Source: Diatrype stigma
Taxonomy: Eukaryota > Ascomycota > Sordariomycetes > Xylariales > Diatrypaceae
Length of the DNA: 64,000 bases
Reading direction: 5' to 3'
NCBI GenBank assembly: GCA_022225965.2
Contig: JAKJXP020000079.1
Location: 167,958 to 231,957, forward strand
Position 1 is the stretch's first letter; every line of letters starts with the position of its first letter. The notes below the pieces were generated by a model. That model did no database searches. It saw nothing but the letters and a program-made list of their open reading frames with translations, and was not told where the DNA came from. Both the position numbers and the translations under genes were made by a program. Shown piece by piece: positions 32,512 to 44,506 of this stretch.

Positions 32512-35102
32512 TCACTCCTTAGCAACCCACTCCCACTTCCCCCCCTCCTCATCCCCCCCCTCATCCCACTTATCCGTCACAGCGCCATGGCTCGCATCGC
32601 CCACGAGACGCGCGTACTTCGCCAGCACGCCCCTGCGGACCCCCAGCGGCGGCGGTCGCCACGCCTGGCGGCGTTCGCGCATCTCCTCGGCGCCGACGCC
32701 GACGAGATCGATGCGGTTGGCGACGGCGTCGATGGCGACGCGGTCGCCGTCGCGGACGAGGGCGATGGGCCCGCCGGCCGCCGCCTCGGGCGTCACGTGG
32801 CCGACGATGAAGCCGTGGCTGGCGCCGCTGTAGCGGCCGTCCGTCACGAGCGCCACGTTGGTCAGGCGGGCGCCCATGATGGCCGCGCTGGCGCGCAGCT
32901 GCTCCGGCATGCCCGGACCGCCCCGGGGCCCCTCGTACCGCACGACCAGCACGAGGTTCTCGCCGCGCGGGATGCCGCCCGCCGACAGCACCGCGTCCAG
33001 CTCGTGCTCCTTGTCGAAGACGCGCGCCCGGCCCTCGAACCGCAGGCCCTCCTTGCCCGTGATCTTGGCGACGGCGCCGCCGGGCGCCAGGTTGCCGCGC
33101 AGCACGCGCAGGTGGCCGCTCGCCTTGATGGGGTCGCCGGGGTCGCGGATGATCTTCTGGTCGGGCGGCAGGCTCGGCCAGTCGGCCACGTTGTCGGCGA
33201 GGGTGCGGCCCGTGACCGTGGGGATCCCGCCGTCGACGATGCCGGCCGCGATGAGCATCTTGAGCACGGCGGGCGTGCCGCCGACGCGGTACAGGTCCTC
33301 CATCAGGTAGCGGCCGCTGGGGGCGAGGTCGGCCAGCAGCGGGGTGCGGTCGCTGGCGGCGGCCACGTCGTCGAGGGTCAGGGGCACCTCGGCGGCGCTG
33401 GCCATGGCGAGCAGGTGCAGCACCCCGTTGGTGGACCCGCCCAGGGCCATGGTGACGACCAGGGCGTTCTCGAAGGCGCGCCGCGTCAGCAGGTCGCGGG
33501 GCCGGATGTCCTTCTCCATCGTGACGCGCAGCACCGCGGCCGCGCGCTCGCACTCGCGCGCCTTCTCGGGCGACTCCGCTGGGTACGACGACGACCCCGG
33601 AAGCGTCAGGCCCATCGCCTCGATCGCCGTTGCCATCGTGTTCGCCGTGAACATGCCCCCGCACGCTCCCACCCCCGGGCACGCGTGCCGCTCGATGTCC
33701 GTCATGACGTCGTTCGGAGTCCGACCCGCCGCCCCAGGGTTCGTCTTGGCCTGGAGCGTCCCGTACGTGAGGCCCCCCGACGCCTCGTAGCACGTGGTCA
33801 CGTTTATGTCTTTCTCAAGGAGGTCTGAGTAACCCTTGCGGATTGTTCCACCATACTGCGTGCGTACAGAAATCGCTTAGTCAGCAGCAACCCCTATTTT
33901 GGCGGGTGGGAACCGTTGTGTTGGGTACCAAATAGGTGTAACCATCATGAATGTGAAATAAATGGGAAATTTCTTCTACGTGAAAGTCGCAACTTACAAT
34001 CATAATAAACGGCCTATTATGCCGTGCTGCTGCCATGATGACACCGGGCATGTTCTTGTCGCAACCCGGGATCGAGATGTTCGCATCGTGGCGCTGGGCA
34101 CAGGTCACGGTCTCGATGCTATCGGCAATGAGGTCACGGGTCTGTAAAGAAAACCGCATTCCTAGTTTTTCAGGGATTGAAAGTCAGTAAATGGAGGAAT
34201 GGGTAGTGAATGGTAAAAAAATAAAAAAATGAAAAGTCCGAAGTTCGAAGCGGAAACCAAACGAGGACCATAATATTCAAATTCCGATGAAAAAAGGGGA
34301 TGGGGAAATGAATGAGTAATCAGTCGTTCTCACAAACCTTCGCTTCCCATCGTGATACCATCAGAAACGCCCACAGCGCTGTACTGCCATGCCAACATGT
34401 TCTGCTTCTCGACCGACCTCTTGACGATTCTGCCGAGCTCCAAGACTAGGTAGGTACGCTATCGTCAGTTTGTTTCACCACCACGACCAAGCGACGTGCC
34501 AAGTAGGTGTTAATCATATTGGAGTGGGATCGAGCAAAGTCTTGCGGTCTGTGACCTGTTTGCTTTCCCGTGCGTGTCTCTTGTCGACTTACGATGAGTA
34601 CTTGAAGTAGTTTATCACAGTTAGCAAATTCAAGTGCTTAGCCATCCAGTTATTGCCTTCATATCCTGTATAGCCGTACCCCTTCATGTAGGGAAAAGGG
34701 GTGGAGGGGAGGGGTTGCCAATGGCACACTTGAGGTACTCCGGTAGGCTGACAGGCAGACAAGCAGGCAGGCATTCAAATAAAATCAACCGACTTACTTG
34801 CAAGGGTTGCCCTCCCACCAGACAGTCGAGATGCCCACGTGCGGGGCATTCCGCATGGTCTGCTCGTCGGGGACGCCGGCGGCGTACAGCATGGCCTGGG
34901 CGCCGGGGAAGTCGTGCTCGCGGGTCATGATGTGGGACCATCGGTTCAGCGGGCCTCCCGGGGTCGGGGGAAGGCACCGGAACTGGATGTACTGCGGGTC
35001 TGACTTGGGATCCACGATGCCGACGGCAGCGGGGTCCTCACTGCCGCCGCTCCTGGCATCAACGGCGGCGGCGGCGGCGGCGGCCGAGGTTGTGTCCGTC
35101 AT
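32512..35102 (-). CDS. Dihydroxyacid dehydratase (IlvD/Edd family), 642 aa
   Basis: Five exons: 34798-35102, an 8-nt micro-exon 34593-34600, 34338-34445, 33998-34161 and 32512-33855. The joined frame is 1929 nt. The protein dehydrates 2,3-dihydroxy-isovalerate and -3-methylvalerate in valine, isoleucine and leucine synthesis. The cluster ligands are Cys101 (EGNPCNTH), Cys174 ([10 protein letters not shown]) and about Cys260 ([14 protein letters not shown]). Other family blocks are [33 protein letters not shown] and [18 protein letters not shown]. The N-terminus has Asp and Glu at once and an Ala run ([15 protein letters not shown]), unlike the Arg-rich presequence of mitochondrial Ilv3. That suggests a paralogue that may be cytosolic, but an alternative start could change this. 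The Asp/Glu/Gly-rich C-terminal extension is also unusual. Confidence 0.92.
34593..34600 (-). other. 8-nt micro-exon of the dihydroxyacid dehydratase gene
   Basis: On the sense strand the exon is TACTCATC, preceded by a GCTAAC branch point and CAAG acceptor and followed by GTAAGTC. It completes Asn102 and supplies Thr, His and one base of Leu, restoring the conserved NPCNTHLLELG. Skipping it would remove these residues and break the frame. Confidence 0.82.
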
Positions 35103-37388
35103 TGTTTGGGTTTGGTCGGACGTCGAGGGTAGAGAAAGCGGAGGGGGGGGGTAGGGGGGGTGGGGGGAGACGGGACGAAAGATAAGTGATGATAGGAGTG
35201 AGTAGGCAATGAATGGAAAGGTATATAGCCACTCTAATTAGCTGTCTATCCAGCTGGCCATTCACGAATTTGGTGCTGGATGAAACCTTTTTTTTCCCCT
35301 TTCTTTTTCTTCTTTCTTCCTCGGTTCACGATCACCCGATAAAACCTTCAGGTTACACAGGCGGAAGTTCGTATCTAAAGAGTAGGTAGCGACCAAGCAG
35401 ATCGTCAAGGCTATGTCATCTGTCCCGGAACCTTAACTAGGTATGACGATGTTCTCAAGACCATGCGCCCACCTGGGATGAACTTATACGAAGGATGGAA
35501 GATAGACAGACCACCAATGTCTGGCCAAATACTAAGTAAGGGAGGTTGCAACCCCTAGGCTAAGGGCTAAGAGGATATCCAGCTACATAAATAGGACCTC
35601 AGTCCGTCCCTGTGGACTTGATCAGTCGACCGCAGCATTCATTCCTACTTAGTATTTAGGTATCATATCCATACCTGCCGGTGCATATTGCATATCTCAC
35701 TACATCCCTACACACGTACAAGAATTCCGAACCTCGGGAGTGCGTGGGGGAACACTCGTGAGGAGGCGGGCGATCTTGGGGGTCCCGCCCTGCCCTGTTC
35801 GGACATAGGTGGGACTTGGAGAACGCGGGGGCGGGAACGACGAAATGCGGGATCCAGTCACAGGCGTGGTATTTGCAAGAGCTAGACGCGCCGCAGACGA
35901 ACATGAGAGAAAGGACGGGGCTGCGGATCATCGATTTTTAGCTTCTGTAGTCACCAAGTACAAAACACTAGGGCACATGGGCTAAACTACGTACCTATGC
36001 TATACTATAATAGCGGCACATCGTGGAGAGGAGCAGGCGGGGGGGTCTCCGGAGAGAATCGAGGGGTTCTGCGGGTCCGGCCGGGCGACTATTGCACGAG
36101 CCAAACATGTCTACTCACTCACTTGTCTACTTACTCACTTATGATAATACAGGGTGCTGCAGGTAATTTGACCCGGACCAGCGTTATGCCAACAGGGTCG
36201 TCAACTCTAATAGCTAAGTACCCTGGTGAGCGCCGGGCTATATTCCGGGAACTCGGAGGTGTGTGTATATAAACTACCATTGATATCCGCGTCTCATCGT
36301 GCCACCTGCTGTCGGGACTTAGGTACGGTAACTATCTACTCCCTTTTCCCTCTCGCACTGCTCCATCTCGGGTGTAGTATGTACGTAGGTAGTTATAGTC
36401 AAAGTCCTTCGTCGACCGATTATATCGTTCCATGCAACAAGCCGATAGGATGACGTAGTCATTTAGTTACTTTACACCGGGTTCGGTTCGTTCCTGAGCT
36501 TGTACCGTTACCCGAAAACATTCCTATACCTATATAAATAGTTCCCTATAGCTGTTACTTTCACACAAACAAAGTCACCGGAACAAGATATGAAGGTCGG
36601 TGAGAATAGCGAGCGAAGAGGGCCCTGTCTCCTCTTTCCTTCGCCTTCGGCTGTTGTAACCCGTTGGGCTCCGTCTACTACCTACTTATGGCTGTAGATA
36701 AAACGAGATGCCGAGGCTCCGATCTAGGAACACACGCTCTGTCGCAGCAGGCAAATAACGTCACCTAGTGTCCGTATAATCAGAATTATGTGAGCATTTG
36801 AGCGGTTCGTGCCAACCAGACCACATATACATGACGGCTAGCAACAAAACATGATCACGATACTGTTTGTTGTACAAGCAGGTGCCTGTAAACGGAAATA
36901 ACAATAGAAATAGATGCATGCCTTGACTTGTAACAAAGGTTTTCCTAGCAACGAGACTAATAGAACAACCGCCGATCTCCTGAACCATAAATACAAATTG
37001 TTCTCTTCCCTGTGCCCCCTGTTCTGTCCGAGAAGAAACCGTAGCCACCACTCCCGTGAGGGAAACCTACCAGCGACAAAATTCTTGAAGGCTAGAGACA
37101 TACATGATATTGAAAAAAACAAAAACAGCATGAGGACTTGAAGCTCATGAATCCATCTAGGCCGACGCCTTCTCATAAGCCTTTGTAATCCTCTTCCCCA
37201 CCTTTGGATCTTAGGGTATCAACAACATAGACGCACTTTTTTGCTCCCATGTCGAGGCACCTTGGTTCGGAACCTCCCAACCAGCTCGCTTGCTGAAACA
37301 GGCATCAGCGAGAGCTAGATGACCCATAAGCAATGCCGAGCCACGCCCGATTACGAAGTGCCTCATCACCATTACCGTCTTCGCGTGT
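35103..37388. other. Intergenic region without recognisable genes
   Basis: Starts with the dehydratase promoter, which carries a C/T-rich tract on the sense strand (about 35140-35170). The rest contains TAGGTA-type words and short chance frames only. Confidence 0.5.
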
Positions 37389-39179
37389 CTAACGCTGCTT
37401 AGCCGGTCCGAAGAGGTCAGGAAAGTGCTCCTTCGCATATTGCTCGCATGCCTATATTCCAACGGATGAGTCAGCAGTGCTTCGCAGAAATGAAGCACAT
37501 GGCGCTATAACAGCAAATGAAGCGCAAGAAGACTGACCTTAGCAGGCTTGCCAACCTTCTGGCCGATCGTCTTCCACTTGTTGTTCTCGTAATCCTTGAT
37601 GGCGCTAAGAAGGGCTTGGCTTTCGTCCTCGGCGAATTCAGCATAATGCATGTCCTAAACTATCATTAGAAAAAGGTTTCACGACCAACTGGCAGTAATT
37701 ACAGTCGCCATACCTTATACCAATGTTTCTTCACACTACCCTCAGTGCGAGTAGGGAAAGTCTGTGACAGTGGTCAATAGAATGTCCATGTTACCTGGGA
37801 GTATTGAATGACAAACCTTAGCAATCTCGGCCCAGCTGCTTCCTTGGTCTCTCATCTGCTTCAAGCGCAGTTCCTCAGCAGGCGTCCAAGGGGTATTTGT
37901 TCGGCTCTTTTTCGCAGGCGGAGCACTGCTAGGTGTCGAATTGGTCTCATCCGTGACCTGGGCAGGTGGGACGACCGGAGTGACCTGGGCAGGCGGCGCC
38001 GCGACAGGGGTCGACGCAGGGGCGGGCGTAGTCGGGACGGGCACAGTGGCGGCAGTAACGGCAGGGCTACCGGTGACCGTAGGAGGTACCGGAGTCGTCG
38101 CAGTAGGATGCGGGTGGGGATGCTGCTGCTGGCCAGGTGCTTGTCTCTTGCGGCCTCGAGGAGGGGCGGGCGTCGGAGTCTGCGTAGGGGTCGACTGCTG
38201 CTGGTTGGGTGCCGCGGTAGGTTGGGGAACTGTCATAGGAGGCTGAACAGGAGTGCCATGGTGCTGCTGGTGCTGTGCCGGGTGCTGTTGCGCATGCTGT
38301 TGCTGGTGGGCATGTTGCGGATGCTGCTGTTGATGGGCCGGGTGCTGCTGGTGCTGATGGGCCTGCTGATGCTGATGCCCCTGATGCTGCTGATGCTGGG
38401 GATGCGCCTGGTGATGCTGTTGAGGATGTTGCTGATGTTGCTGAGCAGCAGGGTTCGTGGGCTGAGCGGGATAGCCGGTGAACTCATTTCGACGAGCCAT
38501 GTCTGGTTGATACGTATGAGGGGTGCTGGATTAAAGGATTATGTTAGCCTGCCCTGAGGACAGTTCGGTGTTGCGTAAGGCGGCAAGCGTAGAATGAACT
38601 GTCAACATGGCTGGATGTCATAGAGGTATGATAGTATTGGGTAACAGGGAGCCGAGTTGACCATAGACAAATTGAAACAAACGGCAGCACTAGTATCAAT
38701 GCCAGCGACTTGGTATCGTTCACGGTTATGGGCTGTGAAGATGTCTATGTCTGTATGAAGCTATCGCGAGATGTTCACCACCGATTGTGGAGAACTGAAG
38801 ACTGGGCCAGTACCATGGTCGCAAACAAAGCCAATGTTGGACCAAGTTGGCTTACGTGCAGCACATATATGGTGCTGTCTTGCAGACGCAGGACGGACCA
38901 AACCATGCACATGTGTACAAGCCATCGGGAAAGGGCCAGGGGTTAAGAGAGGAGAGGAAATACAACGAGAAGGGACGGGGCGATGGTTGCGGGTAGTCAA
39001 GTACGTAGCCCAGTAGGCAGTACCCCAGTGGGTAGCGAGAATAAGAGTGCAAGTAGGCAGCAGACTGGGTACACCAAGGACAAGATGGGAGGTACTCACT
39101 GCATGTCGTTGGCGGCATGTTGGGCGGAGTTGGAGTAGAGGTACTCCGGCGGAACGGGGCCAACCTGCCACTGCTGCAT
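37389..39179 (-). CDS. Gln/His-rich SANT/Myb-like DNA-binding protein, 338 aa
   Basis: Five exons: 39100-39179, 37817-38525, 37714-37761, 37538-37654 and 37389-37451. The short first exon encodes MQQWQVGPVPPEYLYSNSAQ and is joined through a 574-nt intron (GTGAGT donor; GGCTAAC branch and CCAG acceptor) to HTPHTYQPDMARRNEF, all in one frame. A shorter product from the ATG at 38500 is the alternative. Residues about 50-120 are a His/Gln repeat region, followed by Pro/Thr-rich linkers and a basic RGRKRQ. The first SANT/Myb repeat is TPWTPAEELRLKQMRDQGSS with WAEIAKTFPTRTEGSVKKHW; a second, ESQALLSAIKDYENNKWKTI with GQKVGKPAKACEQYAKEHF, ends just before the stop. The layout suggests a nuclear regulator with a low-complexity activation or assembly region. 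Target genes are unknown. Confidence 0.86.
38275..38460 (-). repeat. CAN-rich coding repeat (His/Gln tract)
   Basis: Imperfect CAG/CAC/CAT trinucleotide runs encode alternating Gln and His with a few Pro and Ala in the SANT protein. Such tracts are prone to length variation. Confidence 0.9.
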
Positions 39180-40984
39180 GATCTGGTATAGGCAAACTAG
39201 TGTCAGCTAAGCTATATCGAGACAACGAGGATCTTGGAAAGGATGCAAGCAGCAGGTAGTATAGTAGCAGGTGTATACAGTACAGTGCACAGAAAACAGG
39301 GCAAGCTAGTTCAAGAGTTCAGAAACGCTTGACGGAAGGGGACCTCAGGCAATGGCCATGGCAATGACACGAGGCAGAGGTGGCTGGAGCGAGCTGGGTA
39401 GGAGGTCAAACAGGGGGGTACATTTTGACGAGATGAGACACAGATATGTGATTAATGATATAATCAGGGAGGCGAAGAAGGCAGATGGCTGGGAACTCGC
39501 GATGCAGCGGATGCCGCAGGCATAGTGGCCAGCCATCCAGCCATGCAGGGAAATGGGGAGGCGGCCGGGATAGTCTGGGGATTTGGGGCGGTTTTGTGCG
39601 GCGGTTAATCACGATGAAATGAAGCCTGCAGCAGGTAGGTGCAGCAGGCCATAGGTAGAAGTAGGTGATGGGTGCTTGGGGGCTGTTGGCTGGCTGGAGG
39701 GGTCGTTCCAACCAACATCGGCCAACGTAGGATGGGCGTCTTAGGGGGAAAGGGCAAGGTTAGGTATATATCGGAGGGCTAAGAACCACCCATTGGGTAG
39801 TTGGATTGTGCAGAGACCCCGGAGGCCCTAAGCAAGTGCGCAATGCACCTGAGGGAACTTGGGTGTTGGCAGTTGGTAATGGATGGAAGTCAAGCATGAC
39901 TGGAGTTGGGCCTCGATAGAAGTGCTGGGGGAGGTGAGGGAGTAGCTGCCAAGGGATATGAGGATGTGACTTGCAGTGAAGCCATCCGAAGCCCATCCGT
40001 CTGTATGCGTGCTTCCTATAAAGTGAGGTACATCGTAGAGGCACCTATGGCGATAGCATGGTATGGACGGTATACATGTAAGGAGCAATCACTCAATGCA
40101 CAAGCATCATGACCATGTCCTGACAATACAGTCCAACATAAAAGGGGTCGCGACGACGGGTGCGGACAGGTGCATGATGGTGACAAGGCAAATTAGGGAG
40201 GTAAAGTGGTTGGTACAGTGGCTGAGTTGGTAGACTAGAGATGCCTTGTATCTACTGTACGTATGTGGATTGTGTGAGGTATGAGGTGTGATGTGTGATG
40301 CTGTCAAGGAGGTATAATGTGGTATGTGGTATGATGTATGATGTAGGCATGTAGCCATGTCATGTAGATTGTAGACTGTATATTGTATAGGTATTGTATT
40401 GGGATGCAGGATGGGGTGTGGTGTATGGTGTATGTTGTAGACTATACTCCGTAGGTAGACAGTGAACTGGGTACTTACGGAAGACTCAGTAGATGTAGCC
40501 TTGGGAATTCAGTACTGCATGAACTTTGGACCTCTTCGAGTGGTCGTGTATGGTCGGGTCGAGGCGACTGTGGAGATGTCCCTGTTTTTCCCCTGTGGAT
40601 TTCGCGACAAATTGATACAAGTTTGCTTGCAAGGTGAAAAGCGCTTTGCTGGTACAAACAAGTAGCGGATCAGGTAATTGCAGGTGGTGATGGCCGCGAA
40701 GAATTGGTTTGTTTGGCTGTGAGATGAACCTGGAAGTGTCGTTGGCTGTCCTCGGGTACAGAACAGTTGAAAGTGGTTGTTGTAATTGTCAAGTAGCAGT
40801 CAAGTTGTTCACATCAATTCTCATGCGACTACTACCAAGAGCCAAGCTGATGCCCGTGCGTGTGTGTTTGTGTATGTGCGCGCAATAAGTTTTGCACCGA
40901 TGACAGACTGGAGCCCGTAAGGATCAACAATACCTGGATACGACGCGCTTTCCTTGAATTAGTCAGGTTCAGTCAGGCAGGCCA

Positions 40985-41070
40985 GGTAGGCTTAGTTAGG
41001 CTTAGGCAGGTAGGTAGGTAGGTCGTAGGTAGGTCGTAGGTAGGTCGTAGGTAGGTAAGCTTGGTAGGCT
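40985..41070. repeat. TAGGTAGG / TAGGTAGGTCG tandem repeat
   Basis: A run of TAGG and GTAGGTAGGTC-type units with decaying flanks (TTAGGC, TAAGC). It lies in the long upstream region of the SANT gene. Confidence 0.9.
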
Positions 41071-41080
41071 TAGTCGCGTA

Positions 41081-41152
41081 TGTATGGTGTATATGGTGTG
41101 TGTGGTGTGTGTGTGGTGTGTGTATGGCGTGTGTACGTTGTTGTGTACGTGC
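41081..41152. repeat. Imperfect GT-rich repeat
   Basis: GT and GTGTGG units interrupted by TAT and GC steps; alternating purine-pyrimidine over about 70 nt. Confidence 0.85.
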
Positions 41153-41678
41153 GGTCGCGCTATTGTGCACAAGGTTGCTACGATGAAACAGATGTGAGAA
41201 GGGTTCAAAGTAGTAGCAGGTAGCAGGTAGTAAAACAACGTGATCAATGTAGCAGGACAAGACGGGTTTAGTTGGATCGATCAACGGATGGGGACAGCAG
41301 GTCCGATGTCGAAGAAACGATATCGAACGATGGATGGATGTATTGTGTATTGGATATTGTGTATTGTGTATAGGTATGGGTGGATGGAGGGAGGGAGGGA
41401 CGGGGTAGATGGGATGAGATGGGTTTGGTGTCAATTGATGCTGGACTCTTGGCTGTAGTACTGTGCAGTAAACCTGTCTGGCTTTCTCGTCTCTTGTCTC
41501 TTTTTGGGCGTGGTAGGAAGGATGAGGGAAGTGGACAAATGTATCAAGCCCGGAGGCACGAAGTAGAGGGAAAGGTTCCGCGCTAGCTGGCCAGGTAGAA
41601 CCAGGTAGCTGGTCTCCCGTCTGCTAGCTGGTAGGCCCTGCAACTGCAGTGGGAGCTGGGCGATGGACATGGGACCTC

Positions 41679-41732
41679 TGGAACCATTGGAACCACTGGA
41701 ACCACTGGAACCACTGGAACCTTTGGAACCCC
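41679..41732. repeat. 9-nt minisatellite TGGAACCAC, six units
   Basis: Six consecutive nonamers: TGGAACCAT, three TGGAACCAC, TGGAACCTT and TGGAACCCC. The 9-nt period keeps all frames open locally, but no start or splice context supports coding. Confidence 0.93.
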
Positions 41733-44483
41733 TTAGGACATAAGCCTGAAGTGGTTTTGGCGCCAAAGTACGATCCACCCCCGATACATGTACGTGTAGA
41801 GTTGGGATTCACATGAACTGGGGACAGGAGGATAAACAGGTAGACTGATGCATGTATGCATGTATATACCTAGGTATGTGGATGTATGTAGGTATGGATG
41901 CAGTTATGGATGTAGTTATGGATGGATGAATTGATGTATTGCATGGTACATCTGGTGGGAGGTATATTAGCAGGCAGCTGTCAACTTACCTTTTTCTTAA
42001 TTGTGCGTGACGCAAAATAAGTGAACGTTGCAGAAGGAAGGAAAATATTGATCAGTTTGCCTTGCCTTGGTCGCTTTTGGTCCAGGTTCCTCTTTGGAGC
42101 AATCACACCAGCCCCCGACAGTCTTATAACCGAATATTGATCAATTGATCGGCTTGGTTGGATTGCGGTCTGTCAGTGCAGAAAATGTAGGAAAAGAAAT
42201 GCCTAACTTTCTTTCTGTTGGTATTCTCGACAAATGCGCAATGCGCGCAACGGACAACGACCAGTGCTTGAGAGGGAATGTGCCCGACGATGATGTTAAT
42301 CGATAACCTCGTTATGTAGATGTGCAGGATGCAACACAGTGAACATACAGAAGTATCTCGGAAGTAATAAGAGTGGCAGGTGTTGGGATGTGGGAAGTTC
42401 CAAGTCCTAAAGTCCCATGTACGAGCTGGTGGAAGTAGTAGGTGTAGGGTGTATGGTGTATGTAGTAGGCATGGAAATTCGTCTATGGGTCTGGCTGCGC
42501 AAGATCGATGTAATGTACACGTACCGTACTAGGTAGAATGCATTATGTATGTGGGTTGGTGTGGCGCAGGGGAGAAAATTTTCAAGAGTGCATAAGCCAT
42601 TCGATTATCGCGGTATTTGATAGGCCATGGGGAAATGAGCTAAGTGGGGTGTCTACTTTCTCGGCCAGCTCTGATTGATGTCAAGACTGCATGTGGCTAT
42701 ACGCCAACCAATCTGGCCCTGGGAATTCGGCTGTTCGAAATAGCTGAAATTCCGATCCTTTCTTTTATTTTCTCTTGCTGCAAAAGTTTTCGCATTCTTC
42801 AATTGGTATATCGAGTGATCATGGCCATGGTGTAGATGTGGTCACGATACACCACGTTTCTCTGTGTAATGAGCTATTATTGCATTTCCTCAACCGCCTA
42901 ACTGCATACCTAGCTGGCCTAGCTCAGTGCTCCTAGGTACATATGTATGGCACAGCCCTGGGTGCTAAGTCAGATTGCCAGGTAGACTTCAAGTTACCTT
43001 TCGGCAAATACCACATCCCAGCGGAATGTACCTACCCACAACCTTTAAGAACCAAGGGTTTACAGCATTGAACATACATATACCATCAAAATACTAAGGC
43101 ATGGTGACGGCAAGGTGTGCCTCGTATACAGGTAGGTACAATAAATACATATGTGTGAACATTGGCGAAGGGAGGGGTGGGGGGCAATAGTTAGGCAGGC
43201 GGCAGGGCAAGCTGAAGCTGGAGAATAAGGTCCGTACCGTACTTGGCTATGTCATACATACATGCACGGGGGCCTGTACATACACCATATACCTACATAG
43301 GCTTGCCAGGTATGTACAGTAAACAATAGACAGCCTCCAGCAACAGTTCAGGCGCTTCCACATATGCTCATTGCTGCTGCTTGTCGGAAATGGGAAAGAA
43401 AGGCGTAGTAGGGAGGGGATGTTCTTAGATAATATACACATACTGGTCATATGGACATTACCCTCCATTGCCTGTTCTTGCCTGCCATGCGGCTACGCCA
43501 GCACCGCCTCAGAAAGACTTCCATACATACCGAATAGCCTCGAAATGGATGCGCGAATACTTCCAAGGTTCGTACTTACATACACCGGTGTAGCGTGCAG
43601 CCGGGGGTGGATTCGGGAGCTCAAGAGCGAGCGAGCGAGCAGGTAGTTATGTAGGTACCTGCTTTGTATGGGACTAATGAACGAGTAATGTTACATGCAG
43701 AAAGCGATCTCAGTTAGGTACTTCAAGGTTGCAGCTGGAGGTTCCCTACCACCTGCTGGTTTGGAGATGTGGGATTAGATTATGAGTCTAGATTATCCTT
43801 ATGGCTGCACTTATATAGCCTCAACTTAGTCTAGGTGTCTCTATCTTTACAATGCAATATTCCCCTCGGCTATTTACTTGTAGCTGCCCTAAGGACCCGA
43901 GATGATTAAAATAGTATGTTACCTGTAGGTATTCTAAGCTTCAGGAGCAGGGCTTGTGACAGCATACCGGACAAACTACCCGCTGTAATCACTCCACGGT
44001 AGGTAATGTACATTTCCGATCCGCTCCCAACGCAGTTCGACGTTCAATTGAAGGCCCGCCTACTATGCAGCGAGATATGAGAGATATTGCAGGCATTGTT
44101 CAACATCAGAACCAAGACTGGAAGAGTCCCCTAAATCATACTATATAGATATATATCGTCTCCAAGTTGTAGGCTAAAATGTCTCTCTGCCTATGCCATA
44201 TGGATGTGTTGAAATCACTAACAGCCTCGAGGAACCAAGGGGCTGCTGTGTACGAACTGGTTGCCAAGAATATGAACAGTCCCACCTCAAGTATCATTAC
44301 TTTTCCCCGCGGTATCTGTACCTCCTACCAAATGCCCACGATACTTTACAGGGTCGTCCCGCAAGTACCTATAGTAACGCAAGTATAAGGGATACCTCTA
44401 GCAAAAAGTCAGTTACTTTACTCGTACTATTGGGGACTTGAAAGACTACTTAGTTATATCAGTATGTAGTATATGCATGTGTA

Positions 44484-44506
44484 TGTGTGTGTGTGTGTGT
44501 GTGTGT
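44484..44506. repeat. (TG)n microsatellite
   Basis: About eleven TG dinucleotides in spacer. Confidence 0.95.

Noticed and set aside
32570..33828. Long frames overlapping the dehydratase on both strands
   Set aside because: Shadows of the GC-rich last exon; the true frame carries the IlvD motifs.
41624..41812. Peptide repeat encoded by the 9-nt minisatellite
   Set aside because: Every frame stays open because of the 9-nt period, but there is no supported start, splice site or conserved flank.
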